A stretch of 64,000 nucleotides of DNA, from contig NZ_LR134352.1 in NCBI RefSeq assembly GCF_900637185.1, positions 6,500,001-6,564,000 on the forward strand, read 5' to 3'. A program made the translations under genes and the position numbers. Shown piece by piece: positions 55,192 to 63,443 of the stretch. Under the pieces are notes generated by a model. The model saw nothing but the letters and a program-made list of their open reading frames with translations. It was not told the DNA's origin and made no database searches. This DNA comes from Nocardia asteroides. GTDB lineage: Bacteria > Actinomycetota > Actinomycetes > Mycobacteriales > Mycobacteriaceae. Within the stretch, counting starts at the first letter, position 1; each line of letters begins with the position of its first letter.

Positions 55192-57324
55192 ATGGATGCT
55201 GCTCCAAGCGACCTTAACGATAGAGGAAACCGCGTTGACGAGCCGAGCGAAGCGGTCGTCGTCAGGCCACTGCCATGGAGGTCCCGTCTTTCGGCTATGC
55301 CGTACCTACCTGGCGGCGGGGCGAGACAGATCGTCATTTTGCGTGAGCTGCTGCAGGCTGTCCTCGTACACGATGGACTGTTGACGGTCGCGATCAGCGA
55401 CGGGAGCGGCCAAGAGCGATCGCTACGCGACGCATTGAAGCCGTTGTCATCCGCTGGGTTCGTACAGCCGGTCGACCGTACCCACGTTGCGGTCGCTGAC
55501 GAGGCACTGGCTTGGCTAGAGTCGGGCGATGACGCCGCACTTTTGGCGATCTTCCATCGCCACGTCAGGTATGTGGGCGAGTTGTTGGACACCCTTCGAC
55601 CAGGCCCACTCTCGGTGCGCGAACTTATGGAGGCAGCAGCTACCCGGTATGACCTCACGTGGACCACGGCCGATCAGGCGCGACGGCGTGTGACTTGGCT
55701 GTCATGCATGGGCGCAGTCGAGTACCGGACTGCAACGCTCGTGGCTCTTACCGACCGCGGCGAAAAGCTGCTATCTAGCCTCGCTCTCGACGGCCCAACC
55801 GAAGTAGATCATTCCCCGTCGCAGCCAATAGAGATTAAAGACCCACCAACCGCGATTGCAGACCTCCTTGCCGACCTGACACCGTCGGCGCTCGAATCCC
55901 GGAATCAGATTCTCGGGTACGTGCCGCGTGGTAAGGGAGAGACCGACGTCGTGCAAGCCCTGCAGGCGTTGGTCAATGCCGCTTCTCCCTCCGTTAGTAA
56001 AGCTCAACTGCTCACTTTTGCCGAAAAACACTTTGGGGTGAGTGAATCTTCTTTTGGCGCGATCCTTACAACGCTCACCAAGTCCGGCCTGATCGAACAG
56101 ACATCGTTAAATGTCTACGAGCCCACACCCGCTGCCCGTGCTTGGCTGGAGACGGCAGAGCCGCTCGACTTGGTGCTTGCGATGCACACCCGATACCTGT
56201 TCATGCTCGAAATCATCCCCATGCTGCGGGAGCACGACCGAGCACCAGATCTCGCGCGCGCGGCCGTGGAGAACTACGGGCTTCGCCGTGCCGATGTAGG
56301 TGGCGTCCGAACACGCCTCCAGATTCTCCTGGCGGCTGGGCTGATCATGGAGCGGGCGAACTGGCGCTACCAGTCGACTGCTCTCGGTGAGGAAATCGCA
56401 GCCCGGTATCCCCTGCAAACACCACGCGACGTTGCAGAGACCAGCGGGTCCGGCGAGACGGGCGTGGGAGAGACCGGTGAACCGACGGGCGAGACCCAGC
56501 TACAGCAGGCCGCGGACATCGGCCGCGATTTGATGAACGGGGGTAGGGATGCCGATAGCCCAATCCGGCTTGAGCAAGCCGTAGCACGCGCGTTTCAATT
56601 TCTCGGTTTCGAGGCTCGCCATATCGGTGGCGGCGGCAAGACAGATGTACTGGCGACTGTGGATAATGGCGAGCTAAAGCCAGTTCGAATAATCGTGGAT
56701 GCCAAGTCTGCGCGATCAGGATCCGTAAACGAGGGGGCGGTGTCATTTGATACGCTGCGCGAGCATCAATCCAAGCACCGAGCCGACCATGTCGTCCTGG
56801 TTGGACCCGGCTTCGATACAGGGCGAGTACGAACGCGAGCAGAACAAAATGGTGTCGTGCTGATCACGACGACCGAATTGACGGAAGTCCTTGTACGCCA
56901 TGCTAATTCGCCGCTGTCGCCCTACCATTACCTGGGTCTAATCACCGGCAAAGAGGACGACCGGCGGCAACTCGACCTGCGCTGGTCTGGTGCCGAACGT
57001 CGAATAGACCTTTTGGCGCAGATCATCACTGTGCTCGCGGAAGAGGCACGTGACACCGATGAGATCACACGTGGGGCGCTCACCAGCGATCAGATCTACT
57101 TGATTGCACGCGAGGGCAGCACCGGTTCTCGCCCACACCCCACAGATATTGAGGCGACGCTAGACTTGCTGCAGCATCCGTTGATTGACTCGGTCCGGAC
57201 GGTGCGTGCCGATCGCGGACGACCGGCCGCCTATCACCTCGTTGACAGCCCAGCGCTTGTCCGAGCTAAGCTCGCCACTCTCGCGCGAGCCCTGGACTTC
57301 CTCGACGAAGAAGCGCCGGACTAG
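55192..57324 (+). CDS. Mrr-like PD-(D/E)XK nuclease with duplicated winged-helix modules, 710 aa
   Basis: The N-terminal 415 residues hold two homologous modules. Compare L-A-W-L-E-S-G-D-D-A-A-L-L-A-I-F-H-R-H near 105 with R-A-W-L-E-T-A-E-P-L-D-L-V-L-A-M-H-T-R near 320; both are followed by a winged-helix-like segment. After a Gly/Glu/Thr linker (about 420-440) comes an Mrr-type nuclease domain: L-E-Q-A-V-A-R-A-F-Q-F-L-G-F, the active-site D near 484 in K-T-D-V-L-A, and D-A-K at about 503-505. A C-terminal helical region follows. The family suggests cleavage of foreign or modified DNA. It has no partner methylase. CATAAT at 55180-55185 suggests a leaderless start. Confidence 0.8.
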   Translation: MDAAPSDLNDRGNRVDEPSEAVVVRPLPWRSRLSAMPYLPGGGARQIVILRELLQAVLVHDGLLTVAISDGSGQERSLRDALKPLSSAGFVQPVDRTHVAVADEALAWLESGDDAALLAIFHRHVRYVGELLDTLRPGPLSVRELMEAAATRYDLTWTTADQARRRVTWLSCMGAVEYRTATLVALTDRGEKLLSSLALDGPTEVDHSPSQPIEIKDPPTAIADLLADLTPSALESRNQILGYVPRGKGETDVVQALQALVNAASPSVSKAQLLTFAEKHFGVSESSFGAILTTLTKSGLIEQTSLNVYEPTPAARAWLETAEPLDLVLAMHTRYLFMLEIIPMLREHDRAPDLARAAVENYGLRRADVGGVRTRLQILLAAGLIMERANWRYQSTALGEEIAARYPLQTPRDVAETSGSGETGVGETGEPTGETQLQQAADIGRDLMNGGRDADSPIRLEQAVARAFQFLGFEARHIGGGGKTDVLATVDNGELKPVRIIVDAKSARSGSVNEGAVSFDTLREHQSKHRADHVVLVGPGFDTGRVRTRAEQNGVVLITTTELTEVLVRHANSPLSPYHYLGLITGKEDDRRQLDLRWSGAERRIDLLAQIITVLAEEARDTDEITRGALTSDQIYLIAREGSTGSRPHPTDIEATLDLLQHPLIDSVRTVRADRGRPAAYHLVDSPALVRAKLATLARALDFLDEEAPD

Positions 57325-57697
57325 TATTTGGAACGACCGAGCACCGAACGCGCACGGTCAAGTATCCGGGGCTCGACGCCGGCTAAGAAATCCGGCCGCA
57401 CAATCGACCCGGGTGCTACTTCTTCCCAGAGGCTAGTTCGCTGCGAAACTCGACCACATCGAAACTCGCCTACAACAGGAGCTGCCCTAGACCTAGCGAA
57501 CTGGTCGATGACGAATTGTCACTCTGTCAGCCAGCCTCGCACGCCTGCGCCGCCAATAACATACGGATTTGTCGTGCGCAAACCAACCCAGCGTGCAACC
57601 ATCTACAATGTTAACCACCGCCTTCCGAATTGCCGGATGATAAAATCGGACAGCATTTAAGTCATAACACCAGAAAGCTACTCCGATAAGCCGGACG
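57325..57697. other. 373-bp spacer between nuclease and HEPN genes
   Basis: No gene is supported. It contains the 48-bp ychF-tail copy at 57414-57461 and then GC-poor DNA (57470-57697) with no coding signal on either strand. It probably marks the join between two inserted modules. Confidence 0.6.
57414..57461 (-). pseudogene. Second ychF-tail fragment (reads D-V-V-E-F-R-S-E-L-A-S-G-K-K-stop)
   Basis: These 48 bases match the end of intact ychF (59737-59784) at 44 positions. In the minus-strand frame they encode D-V-V-E-F-R-S-E-L-A-S-G-K-K-stop, the same unusual tail as the intact gene with one residue changed. There is no ychF sequence upstream of D-V. It looks like the end of an earlier insertion whose supplied ychF tail was displaced by a later one. 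Confidence 0.8.
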
Positions 57698-58384
57698 CTA
57701 GATATAGCGAGAGTTTTCGATGTAGTCCACGAACGAATTAGAGAAATGAATGTACAGCATGCACATTTCGTCCATGTAACGCTCAATCGACTTTACATCT
57801 AGTCCCGGTTGCGAAAATATGATGTTGAACGGCTCATTTCCGTGCGCTAAGTCATTTCTAGCGCCACTCAACTTTGTGAGTGTCATTGCGCACGAGATTG
57901 TCGGATACCAGGTCCCATCGAGCCCGTATATGGACCATATCCTTATGAAATGCCCTGGTGTCAAAGTCCGCCCGTCCAGAGGCGGCTGAGCAGTACCGTA
58001 GGTAACTGGAAGTTCAAGTATATCCGTAGACGACTCCAGTGTCGTAACTAACTGTCGGCTGCTCCACACTTTCTGTGAATCAGCAACCGTCCTGAGACTA
58101 TCAAATACGCTATGACACGCGATCGAACGCAGGCAGGGTTTGATATCACTTACCACATGGGCTCGATCGTTTATTACACCATTCACACTCCGGATCACGT
58201 AGGTAACCAGAGACTCAAGCTCTGCCATCGAGAATATGATGCATGACGCTCGAATTTCCTGTGAATACGCATTCTGCGGCAATCCAGGCGGTGAGGTTGA
58301 AGCATGCAATAGAAAGGTTTTCAGACGATCTACTCGAGCCAATGCGCGGTCCGCAGCCTTGAAAACCTCCTCCTCACAAGTCAC
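57698..58384 (-). CDS. HEPN-domain protein (MAE_28990/RiboL-PSP-like), 228 aa
   Basis: This helical protein has the HEPN ribonuclease motif R-N-D-L-A-H (R176 to H181) followed by G-N, near the end of the fold. The N-terminal half has E-L-E-S-L-V-T-Y-V-I-R-S-V-N-G, typical of the first HEPN helices. It resembles HEPN families (MAE_28990, RiboL-PSP) found next to DUF262 genes. It is 5 bp downstream of the DUF262 gene with a GGGGGG ribosome site that includes the DUF262 end, so the two are co-translated. I infer an RNA-cleaving effector in a defence or toxin-antitoxin pair. GC is far below the chromosome average. Confidence 0.75.
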   Translation of the reverse strand: MTCEEEVFKAADRALARVDRLKTFLLHASTSPPGLPQNAYSQEIRASCIIFSMAELESLVTYVIRSVNGVINDRAHVVSDIKPCLRSIACHSVFDSLRTVADSQKVWSSRQLVTTLESSTDILELPVTYGTAQPPLDGRTLTPGHFIRIWSIYGLDGTWYPTISCAMTLTKLSGARNDLAHGNEPFNIIFSQPGLDVKSIERYMDEMCMLYIHFSNSFVDYIENSRYI

Positions 58385-58389
58385 AGAAC

Positions 58390-59445
58390 TTACCCCCCGA
58401 ACAATGTAATCGCGCGGTCAATCCTATTACCCAACAGTGCGCGTGTATTAGCCCCCCCGCGACTGAATTCTTTCAATTCTTCGTCGTTTATCCAGTTTGC
58501 ATCAGAAACGTAAGGGCGGTCACCACGCTCAATAATTTTTGCCGCACCGACTAGGCAGGCTTCGAACTGGACAGTCGGTGTAACCTGAGCGCCACTTCTC
58601 AAGAACGGCATTCCGCCGGTCGCCTCATAAACAAATTCCACCGCCCTACGAAAGACCTCTTCTTCTCCGCCATAATCAAACGTCTTCGTCGCGGATTTCA
58701 TGTAGTCGTTCAGGAATTCTTTTACACGTCCTGTAAAGTTTGGAGCATTGTTCTTATAGGCAAAGAATTTAAGCACCTCTTCCTCCGCTGTACCATCCTT
58801 TGTTGCAGAGTCGTTTAGTTTAAGAAGTACCTGAAATTCTTCAGTAGCAGCTAGGCGATCCAAGAAGTCGTTGAAGGGGCCCCTAAAGATACAGGAGCGC
58901 ACCTCTTGCGGCGATAAAGATATCGCACCAGCGTTAAGCCTTTCGAATAGATCGAACCTCACATCCGGGTTGCTCTTATCGGTAAGAGAAATAACTTTCA
59001 GCGGCTGACGATTGAAATACAACTGGAGCTCTCGCGGAAAATCCGCGAAACGCAGACCATTCAATTTAGACAGCTTCTGAAGGCCTTCAAGTTTCAGGTG
59101 GCTACCACGACCCACAAGACTCAAGTCCTCACGCGTGGGAGCGCAAAAGAGCAGCAGACTGGAGAGTCGTTGCAGCCCATCTACGACTTCCCACTCATAG
59201 CCCGTATCAGTGGCCACGAAGATCGGAGGAATTGGAAGCCCAAGAAAAATTGATTCTATAAAGATGGAGGCAACTTCAGACTTCCAGCGATACTTGCGCT
59301 GATACGCTGGTGCGATGTTCAGCTCTCGGTCCACAAGCATCCGGACTAGCTCGCGGACCGAGAAGTCATGATACGCAACGTCAACTTTCTTACGCTCCTC
59401 AGTTAGCTGAGGTTCAAGTTGATCGAATAGTTCGGGCACTGTCAC
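58390..59445 (-). CDS. DUF262 (ParB-like nuclease/NTPase) protein, 351 aa
   Basis: The DUF262 signatures are P-A-Y-Q-R-K-Y-R-W (residues 46-54), V-V-D-G-L-Q-R-L-S-S-L (88-97) and F-E-R-L-N-A-G-A-I-S-L-S-P-Q-E-V-R. This is the GmrS/DndB-like ParB/sulfiredoxin fold that in GmrSD acts with a DUF1524 HNH domain. Here no DUF1524 is present; the partner gene is HEPN. The start GTG at 59443-59445 has no ribosome site, and TACTCT (minus strand, 59452-59457) suggests a leaderless mRNA. It is first of the two-gene operon and GC-poor. Confidence 0.85.
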   Translation of the reverse strand: MTVPELFDQLEPQLTEERKKVDVAYHDFSVRELVRMLVDRELNIAPAYQRKYRWKSEVASIFIESIFLGLPIPPIFVATDTGYEWEVVDGLQRLSSLLLFCAPTREDLSLVGRGSHLKLEGLQKLSKLNGLRFADFPRELQLYFNRQPLKVISLTDKSNPDVRFDLFERLNAGAISLSPQEVRSCIFRGPFNDFLDRLAATEEFQVLLKLNDSATKDGTAEEEVLKFFAYKNNAPNFTGRVKEFLNDYMKSATKTFDYGGEEEVFRRAVEFVYEATGGMPFLRSGAQVTPTVQFEACLVGAAKIIERGDRPYVSDANWINDEELKEFSRGGANTRALLGNRIDRAITLFGG

Positions 59446-59738
59446 ACCACGAGAGTACTAAAGAAGGGCGGAATGCGCACCGTTTGCGGATTCGCCCATG
59501 ATTCCGCTCGCTGCTGTCAACAAACGAACTGATCAGTTGACCAATAGGCAGGAATTTGACGACAGGCAAAGTACAAGTAGCACCGATCGAACGGTCAAAG
59601 TGCAACGGTTACCTTGTGCGATATGCGCAAACGCAGCAGCGCTATGCTGGCTCAACACCGTCTACTGTGCAAGGAGCCGGCCGACCTTGTCGAAGACCTG
59701 TTCCCGACTGGCAGTGTCGTAACCCTAACCGAGTGCTG
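59446..59738. other. 293-bp region between ychF end and DUF262 gene, with palindromes
   Basis: This is the promoter region of the DUF262-HEPN operon. AACTGATCAGTT (59527-59538) is a perfect palindrome, and GTCAAC (59516-59521) pairs with GTTGAC (59536-59541), both candidates for an autoregulatory operator. Apparent short frames here have no support. Confidence 0.55.
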
Positions 59739-60833
59739 CTACTTCTTCCCAGAGGCTAGTCCGCTGCGGAACTCGACGACGTCGCCGTCGGCCATGATGT
59801 AGTCCTTGCCTTCCATGCGGACCTTGCCCGCGGCCTTGGCGGCGGACATGGAGCCGGCTTCGACGAGGTCGGTGAAGGCGACGATTTCGGCCTTGATGAA
59901 GCCGCGTTCGAAGTCGGTGTGGATGACGCCTGCGGCCTTGGGGGCGGTGTCGCCCTGGTGGATGGTCCAGGCTCGGGCTTCCTTGGGGCCTGCGGTGAGA
60001 TAGGTCTGCAGGCCGAGGGTGTGGAAGCCGGCGCGGGCCAGGGCGTGCAGGCCGGGCTCGGTCTGGCCGATGGACTCGAGAAGTTCGAGGGCGGACTCGT
60101 CGTCGAGTTCGAGGAGTTCGGCTTCGACCTTGGCGTCGAGGAAGACGGCGTCGGCGGGGGCGACGGAGGCCTTCAGTTCGGCGACCTTGGCCTCGTCGGT
60201 GAGCACGGATTCGTCGGCGTTGAAGACGTAGAGGAACGGCTTGATGGTGAGCAGCGACAGTTCGCGCAGCAGCTCGCCGTCGACCTTCTTGCCCGCCGCG
60301 AACAGGGTGGTGCCCTCGTTGAGGAACTCCTGCGCCGTCTTGGCAGCGTCGAGCAGCGGCTTGCGGTCCTTCTTGACCTTGGCTTCCTTCTCGAGGCGCG
60401 GGATGGCCTTCTCGAGGGTTTGCATGTCGGCCAGGATCAGCTCGGTCTCGATGACCTCGATGTCGGCGGCGGCGTCGACGCGACCGTCGACATGCACCAC
60501 GTCGTCGTCGGCGAACACGCGCACCACCTGGCAGATGGCGTCGGCCTCACGGATGTTGGCCAGGAACTTGTTGCCCAGGCCCGCGCCCTCGGAGGCGCCC
60601 TTCACGATGCCCGCGATGTCGACGAACGACACGACGGCGGGGACGATCTTCTCGGAACCGAAGATCTCGGCCAGCTTGTCCAGGCGCGGGTCCGGCAGCG
60701 GGACCACGCCGACGTTGGGCTCGATGGTCGCGAACGGGTAGTTCGCGGCCAGCACGTCGTTCTTGGTCAGCGCGTTGAACAGCGTCGACTTTCCGACGTT
60801 GGGCAGGCCGACGATTCCGAGGGTGAGGCTCAC
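59739..60833 (-). CDS. ychF: YchF/Ola1 GTP/ATP-binding protein with replaced C-terminus, 364 aa
   Basis: This TRAFAC P-loop NTPase associates with ribosomes and stress responses. G1 is G-L-P-N-V-G-K-S-T-L-F-N-A-L. G3 is F-V-D-I-A-G-I-V-K-G-A-S-E-G-A-G-L-G-N-K. G4 is the YchF variant F-N-A-D-E-S, consistent with preference for ATP. The TGS domain ends [13 protein letters not shown]. The protein then ends S-G-L-A-S-G-K-K instead of the family's F-N-V; the normal end survives as a remnant at 54662. Catalytic regions are intact, so it should work. Confidence 0.93.
   Translation of the reverse strand: MSLTLGIVGLPNVGKSTLFNALTKNDVLAANYPFATIEPNVGVVPLPDPRLDKLAEIFGSEKIVPAVVSFVDIAGIVKGASEGAGLGNKFLANIREADAICQVVRVFADDDVVHVDGRVDAAADIEVIETELILADMQTLEKAIPRLEKEAKVKKDRKPLLDAAKTAQEFLNEGTTLFAAGKKVDGELLRELSLLTIKPFLYVFNADESVLTDEAKVAELKASVAPADAVFLDAKVEAELLELDDESALELLESIGQTEPGLHALARAGFHTLGLQTYLTAGPKEARAWTIHQGDTAPKAAGVIHTDFERGFIKAEIVAFTDLVEAGSMSAAKAAGKVRMEGKDYIMADGDVVEFRSGLASGKK
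59776..59840. repeat. Right copy of 65-bp direct repeat, inside ychF
   Basis: Identical to 54684-54748. It encodes [12 protein letters not shown] and onward to D-V-V in ychF. Sequence flanking the repeat differs on both sides at synonymous sites, so recombination or strand exchange probably happened within it. Confidence 0.85.
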
Positions 60834-60913
60834 GAGGATCAGAGTCTACGCGGTGCGCCCGGTCGCGAGACCACCGGAACCCGCCCCGCACGGGCGGAGC
60901 GGGTCGACGGCGA

Positions 60914-61831
60914 TCACGGAACCAGGACGACCTTGCCCAGGTTGGCGCGCTGCTCGATGACGGCGTGCGCGGCGGCGGCCTCGTCGAGGCCGAACTCGGC
61001 GTGCACGACCGGGTGCAGCAGGCCGGAGGCGTAGTACTGCCACACCTCCTGACGCAGGTCCTCGTAGCGGGCGGGGTCGCGCTGGGCGAGGCGGCCGATC
61101 CGGAAACCGGACAGGGTCTTGCCGCCCGCCAGCAGGTCCTCGGTGTCGATGAGGCCGCCGCCGGTGCCGTAGGTGACCACGCGGCCGCCCTCGGCGAGCG
61201 CGCCGAAGGTGTCGCCCAGGCCTGCGCCGCCGACACCGTCGAGGGCGAAGTCGGCCTGCTTGGCGGCGAGCAGCTGGTCGTAGGTGACGACCTCGTCGGC
61301 GCCGAGACCGCGCACGAAGTCGGCCTTGGCCTCGTCGGAGACCGCGGCGACGACCCAGCCGGCGCCGCGGACGCGGGCCAGCTGCACGGCCAGGTGGCCG
61401 ACGCCGCCCGCGGCGGCGGTGACCAGCGCGGTCTCACCCTCACGCGGCGCGGCGGCGTCGAGCGCGCCGAGCGCGACCAGACCGCTGCGCATCAGCGCCA
61501 CCGCGTCGACCGCGGAGGCGCCGTCGGGGATGGCGGAAGCCTGGTCGACGGGCAGCACGGCGTATTCGGCGTAGGCGTCGGCGCACAGGCCGACGACGCG
61601 GTAGCCGGGGTCGAACCCGTCGACACCGTCACCGACCGCGACGACCTCACCCGCGACTTCGGCCCGCAGCTGCTGGGGCACCTCGCCGCTGATCCGGCGA
61701 ATCGCCGACAGGGTGACACCGACCGCCTCGACCTTCACCAGCAGCTCACCGGGACCGGCCACCGGCATCTCGGCCGCGACGACCTCGAGCACCTCCGGAC
61801 CACCGCTGCGCTCGTACTGAACTCGCCGCAT
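60914..61831 (-). CDS. Zinc-type MDR quinone oxidoreductase (QOR-like), 305 aa
   Basis: This is a medium-chain reductase with a GroES-like N-terminus (G-P-E-V-L-E-V-V and G-E-L-L-V-K-V-E-A-V-G-V) and the NADPH Rossmann motif A-A-A-G-G-V-G-H-L-A-V-Q-L-A. The zinc-ligand cysteines of alcohol dehydrogenases are absent, as in quinone oxidoreductases. The ATG at 61829-61831 has AGGAGGTG upstream. It is divergent from an AraC regulator 230 bp away that may control it. Confidence 0.87.
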   Translation of the reverse strand: MRRVQYERSGGPEVLEVVAAEMPVAGPGELLVKVEAVGVTLSAIRRISGEVPQQLRAEVAGEVVAVGDGVDGFDPGYRVVGLCADAYAEYAVLPVDQASAIPDGASAVDAVALMRSGLVALGALDAAAPREGETALVTAAAGGVGHLAVQLARVRGAGWVVAAVSDEAKADFVRGLGADEVVTYDQLLAAKQADFALDGVGGAGLGDTFGALAEGGRVVTYGTGGGLIDTEDLLAGGKTLSGFRIGRLAQRDPARYEDLRQEVWQYYASGLLHPVVHAEFGLDEAAAAHAVIEQRANLGKVVLVP

Positions 61832-62061
61832 GACACCTCCTGAATTCGGGCGAAGGCGCAACGGTAACCGGACGAGTGCACGTTCCCACAGCTCACAGCG
61901 CTGTGAGTGCGAAATCTCACCGACGCGCGCGCGTCACGGAGAGCACCTTCACAGAACGGTTACCCGACAGCGGCGTCCGGGACGCGTGGGACACGCCACA
62001 CCGGTCTCCGGCGGCCGGTCGGCCCTGGTCGCCACCACCGTCCCCGGCGTAGCGTGACCGT

Positions 62062-62904
62062 ATGGAGTCGACCACGCAGGTGGTGACCGCGGCCCCCGCG
62101 CCGGTGCTGGCGGCCTTCATCGACCGCTATATCGGCTATCGGCTCGCGGGGTTCGAGCCCGGCCTGCACCGGGGTCTGCCCTCGCGGCACATGACCTTCA
62201 TCGTCGCCATCGGCCCGACCATCGACGTGGTCGAGCACACCGACCCGCACCAGTCGCCCGGGAGCTACCGCTGCGTGCTGAGCGGTTTGCAGGCGAGCCC
62301 GGCGATGATCGCGCACACCGGTTTCCAGGAGGGCATCGCGATCGAGCTGACTCCGCTGGGCAGCCGGGTGCTGTTCGGCATGCCCGCGAGCGAACTGTGG
62401 GATGTCTCGATCGAATGCGCCGACGCGAGCGGCCCGCTGGGGGATCAGCTCGCCGATGCCGTGCAGTCCCAACCGGATTGGCCCGGCCGCTTCGCCGCCT
62501 GCGATCGGGCGCTGAGCACGGCCGCGCGCACCGGCAGTCTCGCCGGACCCGAACTCACCTGGGCCTGGCGCACTCTCGTCGGCACCGGCGGCACCTGCGA
62601 GATCACGCCGCTGGCCGAGCGGATCGGCTGGAGCCGTCAGCACCTGACCCGCAAGTTCACCGCCGAGTTCGGCGCGAGCCCGAAACTGGCCGCGCGGATC
62701 ATCCGGTTCGAGCGGGCCCGGCGGATGCTGGCGGCCACCCCGTCCTATGTCTCCATCGCCCAGGTGGCCGCCGCCTGCGGCTATTACGACCAGGCCCACC
62801 TGAACCGCGACTTCGCCGAGCTGGCCGGCTGCGCCCCGACCACCTGGCTGGCGGAGGAGATTCCATCCGTCCAAGACCCGGACGCCCCGGCGGCGGGAGG
62901 CTGA
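62062..62904 (+). CDS. AraC-family regulator, 280 aa
   Basis: An N-terminal DUF6597-like sensor (R-G-L-P-S-R-H-M-T-F-I-V-A-I) precedes a C-terminal HTH_18 (L-A-E-R-I-G-W-S-R-Q-H-L-T-R-K-F and V-A-A-A-C-G-Y-Y-D-Q-A-H-L-N-R-D-F). The recognition helix G-Y-Y-D-Q-A-H-L is typical of regulators paired with VOC proteins. A VOC gene follows after 4 bases, with its GGAGG inside the end of this gene, so they are co-expressed. Confidence 0.87.
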   Translation: MESTTQVVTAAPAPVLAAFIDRYIGYRLAGFEPGLHRGLPSRHMTFIVAIGPTIDVVEHTDPHQSPGSYRCVLSGLQASPAMIAHTGFQEGIAIELTPLGSRVLFGMPASELWDVSIECADASGPLGDQLADAVQSQPDWPGRFAACDRALSTAARTGSLAGPELTWAWRTLVGTGGTCEITPLAERIGWSRQHLTRKFTAEFGASPKLAARIIRFERARRMLAATPSYVSIAQVAAACGYYDQAHLNRDFAELAGCAPTTWLAEEIPSVQDPDAPAAGG

Positions 62905-62908
62905 GACC

Positions 62909-63319
62909 ATGACTACTTCGACCAATACCCAGACCGCGGTCTGGCCGTGCCTCGCCTTCGACGACGCGCGCGCCCAGATCGAATTCCTCACCACCGCCTT
63001 CGGTTTCGAAGAGGTGGCCGTCTACGCCAGGGAGGACGACGCCTCGGTCGTCGAACACGGCGAACTGCGCTGGCCCGCGGGCGGCGGGATCATGTTCGGT
63101 TCCACCGGACGCGACGACAGCCCCTTCGGCACCCGCCCGGCCGGCGTCGCCTCCCTGTACCTGGTCACCGACCAGCCCGACGCCCTGCACGCGCGCGCCA
63201 TCGCGGCGGGCGCGCGCCTGATCCGCGACCTGCGCGACGAGGACTACGGCTCGCGCGGGTTCTCCGTCGCCGATCCCGAAGGCAACCTCTGGAGCTTCGG
63301 CACCTACCGCGGCGAATGA
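62909..63319 (+). CDS. VOC-family (glyoxalase/bleomycin-resistance fold) protein, 136 aa
   Basis: Two beta-alpha-beta-beta-beta modules are visible: A-W-P-C-L-A-F-D-D-A-R-A-Q-I-E-F-L-T-T-A-F-G-F-E-E-V at the N-terminus and S-R-G-F-S-V-A-D-P-E-G-N-L-W-S-F-G at the C-terminus. It resembles PhnB-like and dioxygenase-fold proteins. Metal ligands are not all certain. It is expressed with the AraC regulator upstream and may act on the small molecule that the regulator senses, which is inference. Confidence 0.85.
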   Translation: MTTSTNTQTAVWPCLAFDDARAQIEFLTTAFGFEEVAVYAREDDASVVEHGELRWPAGGGIMFGSTGRDDSPFGTRPAGVASLYLVTDQPDALHARAIAAGARLIRDLRDEDYGSRGFSVADPEGNLWSFGTYRGE

Positions 63320-63443
63320 CCCGCTGAACAAAATTTCATCTTGGCGGCGACGGTGGGTGAACCTCTCCGACGCGCTGGGCCCATCGGCTACGTTTCCTAT
63401 GTTTCACCCGAGGCTCTGCGCGTTATACCAGGGAGTTGAGTCA

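Noticed and set aside
59739..59784. Assembly error or frameshift as the cause of the altered YchF end
   Set aside because: The same tail occurs in a second, independently diverged copy at 57414-57461 (E for G), so it is a real sequence rather than a base-calling slip.
59614..59802. Short plus-strand frame overlapping the end of ychF
   Set aside because: Its second half is antisense to the ychF tail and the first half has no support.
54662..59840. tRNA, integrase or transposase at the edges of the defence island
   Set aside because: I looked for a tRNA-like cloverleaf, tyrosine/serine recombinase motifs and IS ends near the direct repeats and found none. Insertion may use enzymes supplied elsewhere or homologous recombination.
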